64,000 bases of DNA from Megasphaera massiliensis (GTDB lineage: Bacteria > Bacillota > Negativicutes > Veillonellales > Megasphaeraceae). A program made the position numbers and the translations under genes. The stretch spans positions 100,558 through 164,557 of the forward strand of contig NZ_HF954537.1 of the NCBI RefSeq assembly GCF_000455225.1, given 5' to 3'. Below the pieces are notes generated by a model, which did not search any database, was not told the DNA's origin, and saw only the letters and a list, made by a program, of their open reading frames with translations. Below, one piece after another: positions 27,946 to 36,574 of this stretch (its first letter is position 1; each line of letters opens with the position of its first letter).

Positions 27946-28884
27946 ATGGAAATATTCCACTCCTTTCAGGAAATAACCGGCTTTACGGGCGCCGTCGTGG
28001 CCCTCGGGACCTTTGACGGCATCCATAAAGGCCATCAGATGGTCATGAAGACAGCCATCAAGCGGGCTGCTGCCGGCGGTGTGAAAACCATGGTGGTCAC
28101 CTTCACGGCTCATCCCATGTCGGTCTTATGCCCGGAAAAAGAACCGCTTCGCTTGGCGACAATCGCCCAAAAGGCAGAATACATTGAAGCCGTCGGCATC
28201 GACGGCTTGGTCCTCCTGCCCATGAGCGAAGGGCTCCTGCGTGAATCGCCGGAGGAATTCTGCCAAAATCTCGTGACTTATATTCATCCGTCGGTCATCG
28301 TCGTCGGCTCCAACTTTACCTATGGGGCTAAGGCGGCCGGCAATACGGACACGATGAAAGCCTTTATGGCGGACTACGCTATTCCCGTTGAAGCCCTGGA
28401 TCTTCTCGAACGGCCGGGAGGTACGACGCCCATTAGCAGCACCGTCATCCGCCGGCTCATCCAAATGGGCCACATGGAGACGGCTGAAAACCTTCTGGGC
28501 CGCCCCTTTGCCTTGACCGGGACCATCGTACCCGGTGACCACCGCGGCCGGACCATCGGCTTTGCTACGGCCAATATGCTCATTCCCATCAACATGGCCA
28601 TTCCGCCGGACGGCGTCTATGTGACCGAATTGTGGTGGGATGGAGAAGGGCACCCGGCCATGACCAACATCGGCGACAACCCGACCTTTGAGAACCAGTA
28701 CCGCCGCATCGAGACCCACGTCCTCGACTGGGATAAGGATCTTTACGGTAAGAACGTCAGTCTGCGTTTTCGAAAGCGCCTGCGCGGTGAAGAAGTCTTT
28801 GCCTCGGCAGACGACCTCATCGCCCAGATGAAAGAAGACGAAAAGGCAACGCAGCAGTTTTTTGCAGCTGATAAAAATGAATAA
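27946..28884 (+). CDS. ribF: Bifunctional riboflavin kinase / FAD synthetase
   Basis: Converts riboflavin to FMN and FMN to FAD, 312 residues. The N-terminal adenylyltransferase domain has ALGTFDGIHKGHQ and later GSNFTYGAKAAGN and ISSTVIRRLI. The C-terminal kinase domain has GDHRGRTIGFATANM, PDGVYV, MTNIGDNPTF and LRFRKRLRGEEVF. It is the last gene of the rimP operon and is followed by a strong terminator. Confidence 0.97.
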   Translation: MEIFHSFQEITGFTGAVVALGTFDGIHKGHQMVMKTAIKRAAAGGVKTMVVTFTAHPMSVLCPEKEPLRLATIAQKAEYIEAVGIDGLVLLPMSEGLLRESPEEFCQNLVTYIHPSVIVVGSNFTYGAKAAGNTDTMKAFMADYAIPVEALDLLERPGGTTPISSTVIRRLIQMGHMETAENLLGRPFALTGTIVPGDHRGRTIGFATANMLIPINMAIPPDGVYVTELWWDGEGHPAMTNIGDNPTFENQYRRIETHVLDWDKDLYGKNVSLRFRKRLRGEEVFASADDLIAQMKEDEKATQQFFAADKNE

Positions 28885-28892
28885 AAACCGTT

Positions 28893-28950
28893 AACAGGAA
28901 AAGGTTTTGCTTACGAATTTCTTAATTCGAGCAACTTTTCCTGTTTTTTT
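28893..28950 (+). terminator. Intrinsic terminator at the end of the rimP-ribF operon
   Basis: AACAGGAAAAGGTTTTGC at 28893-28910 pairs with GCAACTTTTCCTGTT at 28931-28945, with an inner CGAATT/AATTCG stem and a run of T after it. The A-rich 5' side would also allow function on the other strand. Confidence 0.85.
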
Positions 28951-29057
28951 CATAAAAAATGTAGAATAACACACTCTGAAGTGGTATAATAAAAAACATT
29001 ACGACGGGTTGTTATACGTCGTATCGAAAGCAAGTCAATAGATAGGAGTGAAGTTTT

Positions 29058-30248
29058 ATGGTAATGTTTTCTGAAGAAGCAAAAAGTTTGCACGCATCTG
29101 ACATCCGTGAAATCCTGAAAGTCACTGAAAATCCGGAAATTATTTCCTTTGCCGGCGGCCTTCCGGCTCCGGAACTGTTCCCGATTGATGAAATGATGAA
29201 GGTGGACGTGGAAATTTTGAAGAAAGAAGGGCGTCAGGCCGTGCAGTACAGCACGACGGAAGGCTACATTCCGCTGCGCAAACAGATTGCTGCCCGCATG
29301 AAATCGTCCTTTAATACGGACTGCACCTATGAAGACATTATCATTACCGCCGGCTCTCAGCAGGGCCTGTCTCTTCTCGGCCAACTCTTTTTGAACGAAG
29401 GCGACGTCGTCCTCGTTGAAAGCCCGACCTACATGGGCGCCACGACCGCCTTTGCCGTCAATTTTCCCCAGTTCGTCGAAGTCGAAACGGACGACAAGGG
29501 CATGGTACCGGAAGCCTTGGAAAAGGCTATTGAAAAGTACGGCGACCGCGTACGCCTGATGTACGTCATCCCGGAATTCCAGAACCCGACGGGTATCACC
29601 TGGCCTCTGGAACGGCGTAAAGCCGTCATGGATATCATGAATAAACACGATATCCCGGTCATCGAAGACGATCCGTACGGCGAACTTCGCTATGAAGGCC
29701 AGACCATGCCGACCTTGAAATCGATGGATACCAAGGGCAACGTCATCTTCCTCGGTTCCTTCTCGAAAATCTTCATGCCGGGCCTTCGTATCGGCTGGAT
29801 GGTCGCTCATCAGGACATCCTTGAAAAAGCGGTCATGCTGAAACAGACCGTCGACCTCCAGTCTTCGTCCTTTGCTCAGCGCCAGGCTTCGTACTACATC
29901 GACATGTACGACCTCGACGCTCACGTCGCCAAGATCCGCGAACTCTACGGCAAACGCCGCACCTTGATGTACGATTCGATGAAAAAATACTTCCCTCAGG
30001 GCCTTTCCTTTACCTATCCGGAAGGCGGCCTGTTCACTTGGGTTACCCTTCCCGAAAACATCGATGCCAAGGCCATCATGCCGGAAGTCATCGAAAAGAA
30101 AGTCGCTTATGTCCCGGGCGGAGCCTTCTATCCTAACGGCGGCAACGGCAATCACTTCCGCTTGAACTACTCCAATATGCCGGAAGACCGCATCGTCGAA
30201 GGCATTAAACGCTTAGCTGAAGTTTTGAAAGAAAAGATGGGAAAATAA
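29058..30248 (+). CDS. PLP-dependent aminotransferase class I/II, first of a tandem pair
   Basis: Fold-type I aminotransferase of 396 residues, related to LysN/2-aminoadipate and aromatic aminotransferases (the catalytic domain shared with MocR regulators, here without the DNA-binding part). Motifs are ISFAGGLPAPELFP, TAGSQQGLSLL, VIPEFQNPTG and the PLP lysine in GSFSKIFMPGLRIGW. The C-terminal YPEGGLFTWVTLP and HFRLNYSN bind substrate carboxylate (R in FRLNY). An ATAGGAG site precedes the ATG. It has its own terminator and an extended -10 (TGGTATAAT) upstream. The substrate is not determined by the sequence alone. Confidence 0.92.
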   Translation: MVMFSEEAKSLHASDIREILKVTENPEIISFAGGLPAPELFPIDEMMKVDVEILKKEGRQAVQYSTTEGYIPLRKQIAARMKSSFNTDCTYEDIIITAGSQQGLSLLGQLFLNEGDVVLVESPTYMGATTAFAVNFPQFVEVETDDKGMVPEALEKAIEKYGDRVRLMYVIPEFQNPTGITWPLERRKAVMDIMNKHDIPVIEDDPYGELRYEGQTMPTLKSMDTKGNVIFLGSFSKIFMPGLRIGWMVAHQDILEKAVMLKQTVDLQSSSFAQRQASYYIDMYDLDAHVAKIRELYGKRRTLMYDSMKKYFPQGLSFTYPEGGLFTWVTLPENIDAKAIMPEVIEKKVAYVPGGAFYPNGGNGNHFRLNYSNMPEDRIVEGIKRLAEVLKEKMGK

Positions 30249-30268
30249 TTAAACTTTGCAGGAAATGA

Positions 30269-30300
30269 GACGCTCTCTCCCGAGGGCGTCTTTTCTTTTT
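30269..30300 (+). terminator. Intrinsic terminator between the tandem aminotransferases
   Basis: GACGCTCT (30269-30276) / AGGGCGTC (30283-30290), with one G-U pair and a TTTTCTTTTTTT tail. Confidence 0.85.
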
Positions 30301-30439
30301 TTATTTTTTTAAAAATTTTTTACATGAATTACTTAATATTTTATGGAGTTTACTTTTGGTATTATCAGTAATTGACCATAATACCCACGAATTTATAGGT
30401 TTGCATAAATGAGAATGTAGCTATGACATAAACGTTTAA

Positions 30440-30468
30440 TTGCATAAAAGTAATTTAAATGATACTAT
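30440..30468 (+). promoter_or_regulatory. Promoter of the second aminotransferase
   Basis: TTGCAT (30440-30445) and TACTAT (30463-30468) with a 17 bp spacer, in a very AT-rich intergenic region of 267 bases. The region contains no other gene I can support. Confidence 0.75.
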
Positions 30469-30515
30469 ATAAACATAGATATGCGCTATGCACAATTATG
30501 AAGGAGTGAGTGAAT

Positions 30516-31703
30516 ATGCAATTTTCCAACTTAGCTATGAATTTGAAAGCCTCTGAAATCCGTGAACTCTTGAAACTGACGACCATGCCGGAAATTATTT
30601 CCTTCGCTGGCGGCCTGCCGGCTCCGGAACTGTTCCCGACAGAAGATCTCAAAAAAGTTGACGAAGCTGTATTGACCAAAGAAGGCCAGGCAGCCCTGCA
30701 GTACGGCACGACCGAAGGTTACACACCCCTTCGCGAACAGATCGCAGGACGCATGAAAAAATCCTTCATGGTCGACTGCACCCCTGAAAACATCGTCATC
30801 ACGTCCGGCTCCCAGCAGGGTCTGTCCCTCTTGGCTCAGATTTTCCTCAACCCCGGTGACGTCGTTCTCGTAGAAAGCCCGACCTACCTCGGCGCTATCA
30901 ACGCTTTTAAACTCTGTGGTCCTGAATTTGTCGAAGTTCCGACGGACGACAAAGGCATCATCCCGGAAGAACTCGAAAAAATCTTGGCAAAATACGGCGA
31001 CCGCGTCCGCATGATGTATGTTATTCCTGAATTCCAGAACCCGACGGGCATTACCTGGCCGATGGAACGCCGCAAAGCTTTCATGGACATCATCAACCGC
31101 TATGACTTCCCGGTTCTCGAAGACGATCCGTACGGCGAACTCCGTTTCGACGGCGACAAAGTTCCGTCCCTCAAATCGATGGATACCAAGGGCAACATCA
31201 TCTTCCTCGGCTCCTTCTCGAAGATCCTCATGCCGGGCCTGCGTATTGCCTGGATGGTTGCTGATCCGGTCATCATTGATAAAGTCGTTAAGCTGAAACA
31301 GGCTGTTGACCTCCAGTCCTCGTCCTTCGGTCAGCGCCAGACTTCCTTCTTCATCGATATGTACGATCTCGATGCTCACGTTGCAAAGATCAAAGAATTG
31401 TACAAAAAACGCCGCAATCTCATGTGCGATTCGATGAAAGAATACTTCCCTGAAGGCATCACCTTTACATACCCTGAAGGCGGCCTGTTCACGTGGGTAA
31501 CGTTGCCCGAAGGCATGGATGCGAAAGAACTCATGCCTAAAGTCCTAGCGAAAAACGTTGCCTACGTGCCGGGCGGTCCGTTCTACCCGCATGGCGGCAA
31601 TGCTAACCACTTCCGCCTCAACTACTCCAACATGCCGGAAGAACGCATCGTAGAAGGTATCAAACGCTTAGCTGAAGTACTGAAAGAAGAATTGGCAAAA
31701 TAA
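30516..31703 (+). CDS. PLP-dependent aminotransferase class I/II, second of a tandem pair
   Basis: Close paralogue of the preceding gene (395 residues; most blocks identical or conservatively changed), so the pair arose by tandem duplication. The PLP lysine is in GSFSKILMPGLRIAW, where the first copy has RIGW, and FRLNYSN is retained. ATG 30516 lies nine bases after AAGGAG (30501-30506); a GTG at 30510 is too close to that site. Unlike the first copy it has a long AT-rich upstream region and a consensus promoter. Different regulation is therefore likely. Confidence 0.92.
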   Translation: MQFSNLAMNLKASEIRELLKLTTMPEIISFAGGLPAPELFPTEDLKKVDEAVLTKEGQAALQYGTTEGYTPLREQIAGRMKKSFMVDCTPENIVITSGSQQGLSLLAQIFLNPGDVVLVESPTYLGAINAFKLCGPEFVEVPTDDKGIIPEELEKILAKYGDRVRMMYVIPEFQNPTGITWPMERRKAFMDIINRYDFPVLEDDPYGELRFDGDKVPSLKSMDTKGNIIFLGSFSKILMPGLRIAWMVADPVIIDKVVKLKQAVDLQSSSFGQRQTSFFIDMYDLDAHVAKIKELYKKRRNLMCDSMKEYFPEGITFTYPEGGLFTWVTLPEGMDAKELMPKVLAKNVAYVPGGPFYPHGGNANHFRLNYSNMPEERIVEGIKRLAEVLKEELAK

Positions 31704-31723
31704 GCCTAAAAATGATATGATAT

Positions 31724-31757
31724 AAGGGAGCTGTCGCTTTGCGGCAGCTCCCTTTGT
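31724..31757 (+). terminator. Terminator-like hairpin before recQ
   Basis: AAGGGAGCTGTCGC (31724-31737) pairs with GCGGCAGCTCCCTT (31741-31754), a very stable stem with a three-base loop. Only three T follow, so termination may be inefficient. Confidence 0.65.
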
Positions 31758-31787
31758 ACGTTCACTCAAGGAAGGATGCCTTGTTTC

Positions 31788-33611
31788 ATGCTTCAAATTG
31801 AATCATTGTTAAAACAGTATTTTGGCTATTCGTCATTCCGGCCGGGCCAGCACGAAGTCATTCAGACCCTGCTCGACGGCCGCGATTGCCTGGCAATCAT
31901 GCCGACCGGGGCGGGGAAGTCGATCTGCTTCCAGCTTCCGGCCCTGATGATGCCCGGCGTGACCTTAGTCATTTCACCGCTCATTTCCCTGATGAAAGAC
32001 CAGGTAGACAGTCTGGTCAATCAGGAAATACCGGCGACATATATCAACAGCCAGTGTACCTTTGAAGAAGTGAAGGCCCGCTTTGCTGCCATCCGTGCCG
32101 GCCGCATCAAGCTGGTCTATATCTCGCCGGAAAGACTGGAGAATCAGTTCTTTACGGCTTTCATGCAGACCCTGCCCATTTCCATGTTCATCATCGACGA
32201 AGCCCACTGCGTCTCTCAATGGGGCCATGATTTTAGGCCCAGTTACTGCACCGTCCGCGACTGGATCGCAGCCCTTCCCCAGCGGCCTGTCGTCGGGGCT
32301 TTTACGGCGACGGCGACGGAAAAGGTCAAGCACGACATGATGTCCCTCTTAGGCCTTCAAAAGGAACGCATTTTTATCGGCGGCTTCGACCGGCCCAACC
32401 TCTATTTCCGCGTCGTTCATGCCAAGGCTAAGATGGAGTTCACCTTGTCCTACATTGCCAAGCATAAAGAGGACAGCGGGATCATCTATGCGGCGACGCG
32501 CAAGGAAGTCGACCGCATCTGTGATGAACTGAATCGGCGGGGCATCAAGGCCGGCCGTTACCATGCCGGTCTCAGCGACGAGATGCGCCGTTCCATGCAG
32601 GAAGCCTTTACCTACGATAAAATCCAGGTCATCGTAGCGACCAACGCCTTCGGCATGGGCATCGACAAGAGCAATGTCCGCTACGTCATCCATTACCAGA
32701 TGCCGAAAAACATCGAAAGTTACTACCAGGAAGCCGGCAGAGCCGGCCGCGACGGGGCACCGGGGGACTGTATCCTCCTCTTTAACCGCCAGGATATCAT
32801 GATCCAGAAATTCCTCATCGAGCAATCGACTCGCGACGCCAAACAGCAGGAGGTCGAATTCCGCCTGCTCCATGCCATGGTTCGCTACTGTGAAGGCAAC
32901 CACTGCCTGCGCCATTATATTCTGTCGTATTTTGGTGAGCATCCGTCGTGGGAGCACTGCGATAAATGCGGCAATTGTGACCAGGAAACGGTCGAAGAGG
33001 ACATGACCGAACAGGTGCGCAGCATCTGCCTCTGCGTCGACGAACTGAAAGGGCGCTTTGGCCTGACCATGGTGTCCGACATCCTGAAAGGGAGTCAGAA
33101 TGCTAAGATTCGCCGCTATGGCTTTGACCGCAATGCCGTCTTCGGCATGCTCGGTAATTTTTCCCTGTCCGAAGTTCGCGATATGGTGCGCCAGTGCATC
33201 GACGACGGCTATCTCGAGCAGTCTGACGGAAAGTATCCCGTCGTCTCCCTGACGGCAGACGGAAGGCAGGCGATGGGGGGCCATAAACGCATCGTTCAGC
33301 AGAAACGAGTCGTTGAAGAGATTCCGGCGGCCATTCCCAAACGCCGGCAAAAACGCAGTGCCGGGACCTTTGACGAAGAGACCCTGCGCCCCTTGTTCGA
33401 CACCCTGCGGGCCGTTCGCCGCGACTTAGCCAAGGACGAAAACATTCCGCCCTTCGTCATTTTTTCCGATGCCACCTTGTGGGATATGGCAGCCCTTAAG
33501 CCGAGCAGCCTCGACGCCATGGGTGACATCAAGGGCGTCGGCAGTTTTAAATTGCATAAATATGGCCGCAGTTTCATCAGCGCCATTCAGTCTTATATGA
33601 ATAATCAGTAA
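31788..33611 (+). CDS. recQ: ATP-dependent DNA helicase RecQ
   Basis: Superfamily 2 3'-5' DNA helicase of about 607 residues. Motifs are PTGAGKSICFQLPAL (Walker A), VISPLISLMKDQV, IDEAHCVSQWGHDFRPSY (DEAH and aromatic-rich loop), FTATAT, ATNAFGMGIDKSNVRYVIH and QEAGRAGRDG. A zinc-binding set (C.RHY...CDKCGNC) is followed by an RQC winged-helix region and a C-terminal HRDC domain. The start is ambiguous between ATG 31776 and ATG 31788. The latter gives usual RecQ spacing and a better distance from AAGGAAGG. thyA follows 17 bases later. Confidence 0.95.
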   Translation: MLQIESLLKQYFGYSSFRPGQHEVIQTLLDGRDCLAIMPTGAGKSICFQLPALMMPGVTLVISPLISLMKDQVDSLVNQEIPATYINSQCTFEEVKARFAAIRAGRIKLVYISPERLENQFFTAFMQTLPISMFIIDEAHCVSQWGHDFRPSYCTVRDWIAALPQRPVVGAFTATATEKVKHDMMSLLGLQKERIFIGGFDRPNLYFRVVHAKAKMEFTLSYIAKHKEDSGIIYAATRKEVDRICDELNRRGIKAGRYHAGLSDEMRRSMQEAFTYDKIQVIVATNAFGMGIDKSNVRYVIHYQMPKNIESYYQEAGRAGRDGAPGDCILLFNRQDIMIQKFLIEQSTRDAKQQEVEFRLLHAMVRYCEGNHCLRHYILSYFGEHPSWEHCDKCGNCDQETVEEDMTEQVRSICLCVDELKGRFGLTMVSDILKGSQNAKIRRYGFDRNAVFGMLGNFSLSEVRDMVRQCIDDGYLEQSDGKYPVVSLTADGRQAMGGHKRIVQQKRVVEEIPAAIPKRRQKRSAGTFDEETLRPLFDTLRAVRRDLAKDENIPPFVIFSDATLWDMAALKPSSLDAMGDIKGVGSFKLHKYGRSFISAIQSYMNNQ

Positions 33612-33628
33612 TTTTGAGGTGATACTAC

Positions 33629-34420
33629 ATGAGCATGGCCGATACACAATACCTGAATATCGTCGAAAATATCCTCGACCACGGCTATTTCGACAACAAC
33701 CGCACGGGGGTGCGGACGTACAAGCTGCCCCATCAGATGATGCAGTTCGATTTGGAACATGAATTTCCCATCTTGACGACGAAGTTCGTGGCCTTTAAGA
33801 CAGCCGTCAAAGAAATCCTTTGGATTTGGCAGCTCCAGAGCAACGATGTGCGGGAGCTGCAGAAGATGAACTGCCACGTTTGGGACGAATGGATGCGTCC
33901 TGACGGGACCATCGGCAAGGCTTACGGCTATCAGATCCGGAAGTATAAGCAGGTGGATAAGCTCTTGGATACCCTGAAAAACGATCCCCAGAGCCGGCGC
34001 ATGATCGTATCCTTGTGGAATATCGAGGATTTGGATGACATGGCCCTCCAGCCCTGTGCCTACCAGACCTTGTGGGATGTCACTGACGGCCGCTTGAACT
34101 GTATGCTCATTCAGCGCAGCGGCGATATGGGCCTGGGCGTACCCTTCAACATGACCCAGTATGCCGTTCTCATCCACCTCATTGCCAGGTCTGCCGGCCT
34201 CCGTCCGGGCCTCTTTACGCACGTCATCAACAATGCCCATATCTATGAAAATCACGTCGAAGCCATGAAGACCCAGCTGGCCCGCCGAAATCAGGCCTTG
34301 GATGCTCCTAAATTGATACTTAACAAGGACATTCACGATTTCTACGCCTTTACACCGGACGACATCCGTCTTGACGATTATCAGCATTTGGGCAAACTGT
34401 CCATGGAGGTGGCCGTCTGA
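33629..34420 (+). CDS. thyA: Thymidylate synthase
   Basis: Methylates dUMP to dTMP with methylene-tetrahydrofolate. The 263-residue protein has the [18 protein letters not shown] segment, the catalytic cysteine C143 in LQPCAYQT and the nucleotide-binding [17 protein letters not shown] segment. The dUMP-specific asparagine region is [21 protein letters not shown] site precedes the ATG. Its stop shares a base with the folA ATG, so the two folate enzymes are translationally coupled. Confidence 0.98.
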   Translation: MSMADTQYLNIVENILDHGYFDNNRTGVRTYKLPHQMMQFDLEHEFPILTTKFVAFKTAVKEILWIWQLQSNDVRELQKMNCHVWDEWMRPDGTIGKAYGYQIRKYKQVDKLLDTLKNDPQSRRMIVSLWNIEDLDDMALQPCAYQTLWDVTDGRLNCMLIQRSGDMGLGVPFNMTQYAVLIHLIARSAGLRPGLFTHVINNAHIYENHVEAMKTQLARRNQALDAPKLILNKDIHDFYAFTPDDIRLDDYQHLGKLSMEVAV

Positions 34421-34911
34421 TGATCCATCTCATTGCCGCCGTCGACAGATCCCGGGGCATCGGCCGGGACAACGACCTCTTATGCCATATTTCAGCCGAC
34501 TTGAAGCGATTCAAGGCCCTCACCATGAATCACACGATGCTCATGGGCCGCAAGACCTTTGAAAGCCTGCCGGGTGTTCTGCCGGGACGCCCTCATTGGG
34601 TCCTGACCCATCAGGCGGACTACCATGTCGATAGTCCGGCAGTGACCCTCTTTCACAGCCCGGAGGCCATGTGTGCCGCTATGAAGGCGGAGGAAGACTA
34701 CTTCATCATCGGCGGGGCCGCCATGTACCGCGCCTTTTTGCCATTGGCGGACAGCCTCTATCTGACCGAAATCGACGAAGTTTTTCCCGGTGCTGACACG
34801 TTCTTTCCGGAGTGGAAGAGCGACGAGTGGACAGAAACAGAACGGGAAGTCCATGATAAAAATAATAATAATAAATATAAGTTTGCCTTTGCTCATTATG
34901 TAAAAAAATAA
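34420..34911 (+). CDS. folA: Dihydrofolate reductase
   Basis: Regenerates tetrahydrofolate from the dihydrofolate produced by ThyA. The 163-residue protein has HLIAAVDRSRGIGRDNDL at the N terminus, the catalytic acidic residue D27 (HISADLKRFK), the NADPH-binding MGRKTFESLP and the FIIGGAAMYRAFLP segment. The C terminus is unusually Asn/Lys-rich (KNNNNKYKF), coded by an AT-rich run. It overlaps thyA by one base. Confidence 0.97.
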   Translation: MIHLIAAVDRSRGIGRDNDLLCHISADLKRFKALTMNHTMLMGRKTFESLPGVLPGRPHWVLTHQADYHVDSPAVTLFHSPEAMCAAMKAEEDYFIIGGAAMYRAFLPLADSLYLTEIDEVFPGADTFFPEWKSDEWTETEREVHDKNNNNKYKFAFAHYVKK

Positions 34912-34945
34912 GGAAATACTCGGGAATTTACTTATATAAATTCGA

Positions 34946-34974
34946 TTGACATTAGCAATCTGTTATGTTACACT
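34946..34974 (+). promoter_or_regulatory. Strong promoter of the cold-shock gene
   Basis: TTGACA (34946-34951) and TACACT (34969-34974), spacer 17, with an extended -10 TG at 34966-34967. The 5' untranslated leader is about 65 nt long and could carry temperature-dependent structure, as is common for csp genes. Confidence 0.8.
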
Positions 34975-35044
34975 AACAAAAGAGCTATAAGGTAGCACTT
35001 GCTATGGATAGCTGTAATTGTTTTGATTTTTAGGAGGATTTATC

Positions 35045-35242
35045 ATGCACGGTAAAGTAAAATGGTTTAGCGCAGAAAAAGGTTATGGCTTCATCGAAAG
35101 AGAAGACGGCGGCGACGTTTTCGTTCATTTCTCTGCCATTCAGGAAGATGGTTTCAAATCCTTGGCCGAAGGTCAGGATGTTGAATTCGATATTGTTGAA
35201 GGTGCGCGCGGACCGCAGGCAGCTAACGTAGTTAAAGCTTAA
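35045..35242 (+). CDS. Cold-shock protein (CspA family)
   Basis: 65-residue single-stranded nucleic-acid-binding OB-fold protein and RNA chaperone. It begins [18 protein letters not shown] (RNP1 KGYGFIE) and continues with VFVHFSAI (RNP2), VEFDIVEG and PQAANV, all family landmarks. A TAGGAGG site precedes the ATG. It is a single-gene unit with a strong promoter and a strong terminator, consistent with high expression. Confidence 0.97.
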   Translation: MHGKVKWFSAEKGYGFIEREDGGDVFVHFSAIQEDGFKSLAEGQDVEFDIVEGARGPQAANVVKA

Positions 35243-35269
35243 TCGGAAAGTAACACATAGACCTTTTGG

Positions 35270-35299
35270 ACCGGTAATCATCGTGATTACCGGTTTTTT
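35270..35299 (+). terminator. Intrinsic terminator after the cold-shock gene
   Basis: ACCGGTAATCA (35270-35280) / TGATTACCGGT (35284-35294), a perfect 11-bp stem with a three-base loop, followed by six T. Confidence 0.92.
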
Positions 35300-35373
35300 G
35301 CGTCTCCGAAAGTATATTGCGCTGCATGAAATTGATTTATATGTATAAATTAAAGAAAATTACGTATAAATAC

Positions 35374-35402
35374 TTGATAAAGGAAAGGCCTTGTGCTATG
35401 AT
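35374..35402 (+). promoter_or_regulatory. Promoter of the carbamoyltransferase gene
   Basis: TTGATA (35374-35379) and TATGAT (35397-35402), spacer 17, with an extended -10 TGC directly upstream of the hexamer. Confidence 0.75.
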
Positions 35403-35450
35403 ATAGCCATCGACAAGTTATAGTCTTACAGGATGAGAGGATGGATATAC

Positions 35451-36392
35451 ATGAAACACGCCAACAGCTTTATCGATTATACAGCCGAAGAATTGAAAGG
35501 CATCTTATTATTGGCCGACAAGATTAAAAAGAATCAAGACGCTTACAGCCATATTCTCGACGGCAAAAAATTATATACCTTGTTTGAAAAGACGTCGAAC
35601 CGGACTTATTTGTCCTTTTCCATCGGCATGGAAGAATTGGGCGGCAAGGCCTACAACCAGCTCTGGAAGGATAGCAACTTCACCATTGGCGACCTCATGA
35701 GCGAAGTCAAGTACGTCTGCCGCAACGTGGACTGCATCATGGGCCGGTTCAAGAAGGCCGAAACGACGGAAGGCTTCATGAAATATGCCACGGTTCCCGT
35801 CATCAACGGCTGTGACAATACCTTCCATCCGTCTCAGGCCCTGGCCGACATGCTGACCCTCTATGAAAAGACGGGACGCTTTGAAGCCAAGGTCCTCTAT
35901 ATCGGGGCTAAAAATAATACCTACAACTCGCTCAGTGAAATCGTCGTCAAATTGGGCGGTACCATGTACGGCTTGACGCCCTTCAGTCAGATCACCAACG
36001 TGCCGGCTGACTTTTACGACACCTTGGCAGAGACCGGCCATTATAAAGAACTGCCGACGGATATTTCTAAAGAAGACCTCAAGAAAGTCGTCGCTGACGT
36101 CGACTGCGTCTACACCGATACCTGGGTCGACATGGAATTTTTCACCAATCCCGACTACGCCGAAAAGAAAGACAAGATCATCAACATGATGATGCCTTAT
36201 CAGATTGACGCCGACCTCATGGAAGGGACGGACACCATGGTATTCCATGATATGCCCATCCATCCGGGCTATGAAATCAGCCAAGACGTCATGGAAGCTC
36301 ATTTGGAAACGATCCTCGACGAAGCCGAAAACAGACGGCATGCCGAAAAAGGACTCTTGGTCTACCTCATGACGGGAAAATTGGATTGGTAA
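35451..36392 (+). CDS. Divergent ornithine/aspartate-carbamoyltransferase family protein
   Basis: 313-residue member of the carbamoyltransferase superfamily. The fold is clear: FIDYTAEELKGIL at the start, the carbamoyl-phosphate motif region FEKTSNRTY, the HPSQ motif in FHPSQALADMLTL, GAKNNTYNSL, and VYTDTWVDM. Three signatures depart from ornithine carbamoyltransferase: S-x-R-T-R is SNRTY, the ornithine-binding SMG loop is VDM, and HCLP is HDMP. The substrate is therefore probably not ornithine. ATG 35451 is chosen because GAGAGG lies nine bases upstream. The gene has its own promoter and terminator, and no arginine-pathway genes are adjacent. Confidence 0.82.
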   Translation: MKHANSFIDYTAEELKGILLLADKIKKNQDAYSHILDGKKLYTLFEKTSNRTYLSFSIGMEELGGKAYNQLWKDSNFTIGDLMSEVKYVCRNVDCIMGRFKKAETTEGFMKYATVPVINGCDNTFHPSQALADMLTLYEKTGRFEAKVLYIGAKNNTYNSLSEIVVKLGGTMYGLTPFSQITNVPADFYDTLAETGHYKELPTDISKEDLKKVVADVDCVYTDTWVDMEFFTNPDYAEKKDKIINMMMPYQIDADLMEGTDTMVFHDMPIHPGYEISQDVMEAHLETILDEAENRRHAEKGLLVYLMTGKLDW

Positions 36393-36463
36393 GCCTCGTA
36401 TCCGTGTCATGACCACCACTTTTTGTAAAAATGCATACATGAACTATAGCGGGAAAACCGTCG

Positions 36464-36497
36464 CCGTCAGGGATTTTGTCCTTGACGGTGATTTTTT
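36464..36497 (+). terminator. Intrinsic terminator after the carbamoyltransferase gene
   Basis: CCGTCAGGGA / TCCTTGACGG stem (about 36464-36488) followed by six T at 36492-36497. Confidence 0.85.
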
Positions 36498-36514
36498 ATG
36501 CGCCGGATGCCTTA

Positions 36515-36543
36515 TTGACAGGCCGTCGTATTTGAGATACAAT
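36515..36543 (+). promoter_or_regulatory. Consensus promoter of the marR gene
   Basis: TTGACA (36515-36520) and TACAAT (36538-36543), spacer 17. The operator palindrome begins three bases after the -10, covering the expected transcription start. Confidence 0.88.
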
Positions 36544-36545
36544 TA

Positions 36546-36559
36546 CTTAGGAAACTAAG
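36546..36559. promoter_or_regulatory. Operator palindrome upstream of marR
   Basis: CTTAGGAAACTAAG is a 5-bp inverted repeat with a four-base centre. The same 14 bases occur at 37041-37054 in front of the MATE gene. Position over the transcription start predicts autorepression by the MarR protein. Confidence 0.8.
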
Positions 36560-36574
36560 AAATAGGAGGGCGCC

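Noticed and set aside
29000..29030. Inverted repeat TACGAC...GTCGTA before the first aminotransferase as an operator
   Set aside because: Short and imperfectly spaced, without a second copy or neighbouring regulator; not enough to call.
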